NCBI GenBank assembly: GCA_964602985.1
Contig: CAZRTJ010000021.1
Location: 1 to 62,899, forward strand
DNA from: CAYZJB01 sp964602985
GTDB taxonomy: Bacteria > CLD3 > SB21
Direction of reading: 5' to 3'
DNA length: 62,899 nucleotides
In this document: piece by piece, positions 62,045 to 62,899 of the stretch
Position numbering within the stretch: position 1 is the first letter of the stretch
How the letters are laid out: each line of letters opens with the position of its first letter
Made by a program: the position numbers and the translations under genes
The notes under the pieces: generated by a model
The model's input: only the letters and a program-made list of their open reading frames with translations
Told to the model about the DNA's origin: nothing
Database searches by the model: none

Positions 62045-62683
62045 ATGCACGTAAACATGCTGAAAGTTCAATATCGTAAAGTCTTTGAAGCGGCTCTGAT
62101 CGCCTCGCTGGTATTGGTCACGTTGCTGATGAAGTTTCTTTCGTGGAGTGAGGGCGGTGGTGAAGCGGAGAAGCTGGATTTCAAGCTCGAGGTCCAAAAG
62201 GTTGATCTCACGCAACAGATCAAGCGTCCGCCTCCACCGGCGCGGCCTTCGGTGCCGATCCAGTCCGAAAAGGAAAATCTGTTGGGCGATGAGACCATCG
62301 ACGACACCGATATCGACCTGGAAGAAATTCCTCCTCCCCCTCCTCCTCCTCCAAAGAAGGAAGATGTTGGAGAAGCGGAGATCTTCGTGGCCTACGATTC
62401 CGCACCGGAGATGATTGGTGGATACGACTTCATCAAGAAGAACCTGAAGTATCCGGATATGGCTCGCCAGGCCGGAATTGAAGGCAAGGTGCTCGTTCAG
62501 GCGGTGATTGATGAAAGCGGAAATGTGCAGTCCGCCGAAATTCTCAAAGAAGACGGCAATGTCGGATTTGGGCAGGCCGCCGTCGACGTCGTCATGAAGT
62601 CCAAGTGGAAACCGGCGAAACAGCGTGACAAATCCGTACGCGTACGAATCGCGATCCCGATCACGTTCAAATTGAAGAATTAG
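62045..62683 (+). CDS. tonB: TonB energy-transducer protein
   Basis: 212 residues. Membrane helix ALIASLVLVTLLMKFL, then proline-rich linkers (KRPPPPARPSVPIQ and EIPPPPPPPPKKE) to cross the periplasm, and a C-terminal TonB domain (about 120-212: GGYDFIKKNLKYPDMARQAG, GKVLVQAVIDESGNV, ending VRIAIPITFKLKN). It passes energy from ExbB/ExbD to TonB-dependent receptors such as the one at 21867. A strong terminator follows. Confidence 0.95.
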   Translation: MHVNMLKVQYRKVFEAALIASLVLVTLLMKFLSWSEGGGEAEKLDFKLEVQKVDLTQQIKRPPPPARPSVPIQSEKENLLGDETIDDTDIDLEEIPPPPPPPPKKEDVGEAEIFVAYDSAPEMIGGYDFIKKNLKYPDMARQAGIEGKVLVQAVIDESGNVQSAEILKEDGNVGFGQAAVDVVMKSKWKPAKQRDKSVRVRIAIPITFKLKN

Positions 62684-62698
62684 GAATCCTTTTGAGGA

Positions 62699-62740
62699 TG
62701 CACAAAAAACCCCGCCATGTAGCGGGGTTTTTTTTGTGCA
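62699..62740 (+). terminator. Rho-independent terminator after tonB
   Basis: Long hairpin: TGCACAAAAAACCCCGC pairs with GCGGGG-T8-GTGCA around loop CATGTA, with an A-run/T-run base. Confidence 0.9.
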
Positions 62741-62788
62741 TTAAGATTTGCGTGGAAAATAGGGAGTGAAATTGTAGATTCCGACATC

Positions 62789-62861
62789 GGGCTCTTAGCT
62801 CAGCGGTTAGAGCAGAGGACTCATAATCCTTTGGTCCGGGGTTCAAATCCCTGAGGGCCCA
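62789..62861 (+). tRNA. tRNA-Met (anticodon CAT)
   Basis: Acceptor stem GGGCTCT with AGGGCCC; anticodon stem GAGGA/TCCTT with loop CTCATAA, anticodon CAT; T-arm CGGGG/CCCTG with TTCAAAT. Discriminator A, CCA not encoded. The lack of the initiator C1-A72 mismatch argues for an elongator tRNA; a lysidine tRNA-Ile cannot be ruled out. Confidence 0.88.
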
Positions 62862-62867
62862 CACGCT

Positions 62868-62899
62868 GCCTCGGAGAGCATCCGGGGCTGTATTTTTTT
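62868..62899 (+). terminator. Rho-independent terminator after tRNA-Met, at the window edge
   Basis: 8-bp stem GCCTCGGA with TCCGGGGC (one T-G pair), loop GAGCA, followed by TGTATTTTTTT running to the end of the window. Confidence 0.7.

Overview
The window looks like chromosomal DNA of a Gram-negative bacterium of the FCB superphylum (Bacteroidota, Ignavibacteria, Calditrichota, KSB1 and relatives). The pointers are a short RpoD without region 1.1, a TonB/ExbB/ExbD energy system with a TonB-dependent receptor, several lipoproteins, and a secreted protein ending in a type IX-secretion-style NYPNPFNP sorting domain. I cannot name the species. Base composition is moderately GC-rich by eye, with two more AT-rich patches: a nucleotidyltransferase pair near 11 kb and a TIR gene near 46 kb.

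Layout. 0-5 kb: tRNA-Pro, then a leftward unit reading galT, a GT5-like gene, an M61 peptidase and purS. 5-14.4 kb: secreted metalloprotease, STAS protein, REC/HD-GYP regulator, DCC-family protein, a 42-residue membrane peptide coupled to a sodium:solute symporter, the nucleotidyltransferase pair, a membrane AraC regulator, an inactive-looking alpha/beta hydrolase and a DinB protein. 14.5-21.2 kb: GH63 glucosidase, an outer-membrane protein and the split transhydrogenase pntAA-pntAB-pntB. 21.4-28.4 kb: TonB-dependent receptor, thioredoxin reductase, two envelope proteins, aroE and an AMMECR1 protein that apparently starts with ACG.

28.4-41.7 kb is the most unusual part: a 2313-residue secreted protein (jelly roll, four WD40 propellers, a beta-helix, two CARDB-like domains, a C-terminal caspase fold with the His/Cys dyad), then a 1464-residue lipoprotein with TPR arrays on both sides of a C39-type papain-like peptidase, then a coupled choice-of-anchor-B protein with a sorting domain. 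This could be a secreted or cell-surface proteolytic and scaffold system.

41.6-52.4 kb: fatty-acid desaturase, pirin, a ZIP-like transporter with an internal cyclic-nucleotide-binding domain, a pentapeptide-repeat TIR protein beside tRNA-Glu, methyltransferase, WD40 lipoprotein, nucleoside transporter, and an AsmA-like/GT51 transglycosylase. 52.4-62.9 kb is mostly housekeeping: two lipoproteins, fumC, DUF547, a glycosyltransferase, rpoD, dgt-like, YbbR, tsaD, exbB-exbD-exbD-tonB, and tRNA-Met.

By eye, at least a dozen genes carry upstream elements of the form TTGnnn-N17/18-TAnnnT, often with TTGC at -35. Three of these put the predicted transcription start on the start codon, suggesting leaderless mRNAs. 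No CRISPR array, rRNA, transposase or phage gene was seen.
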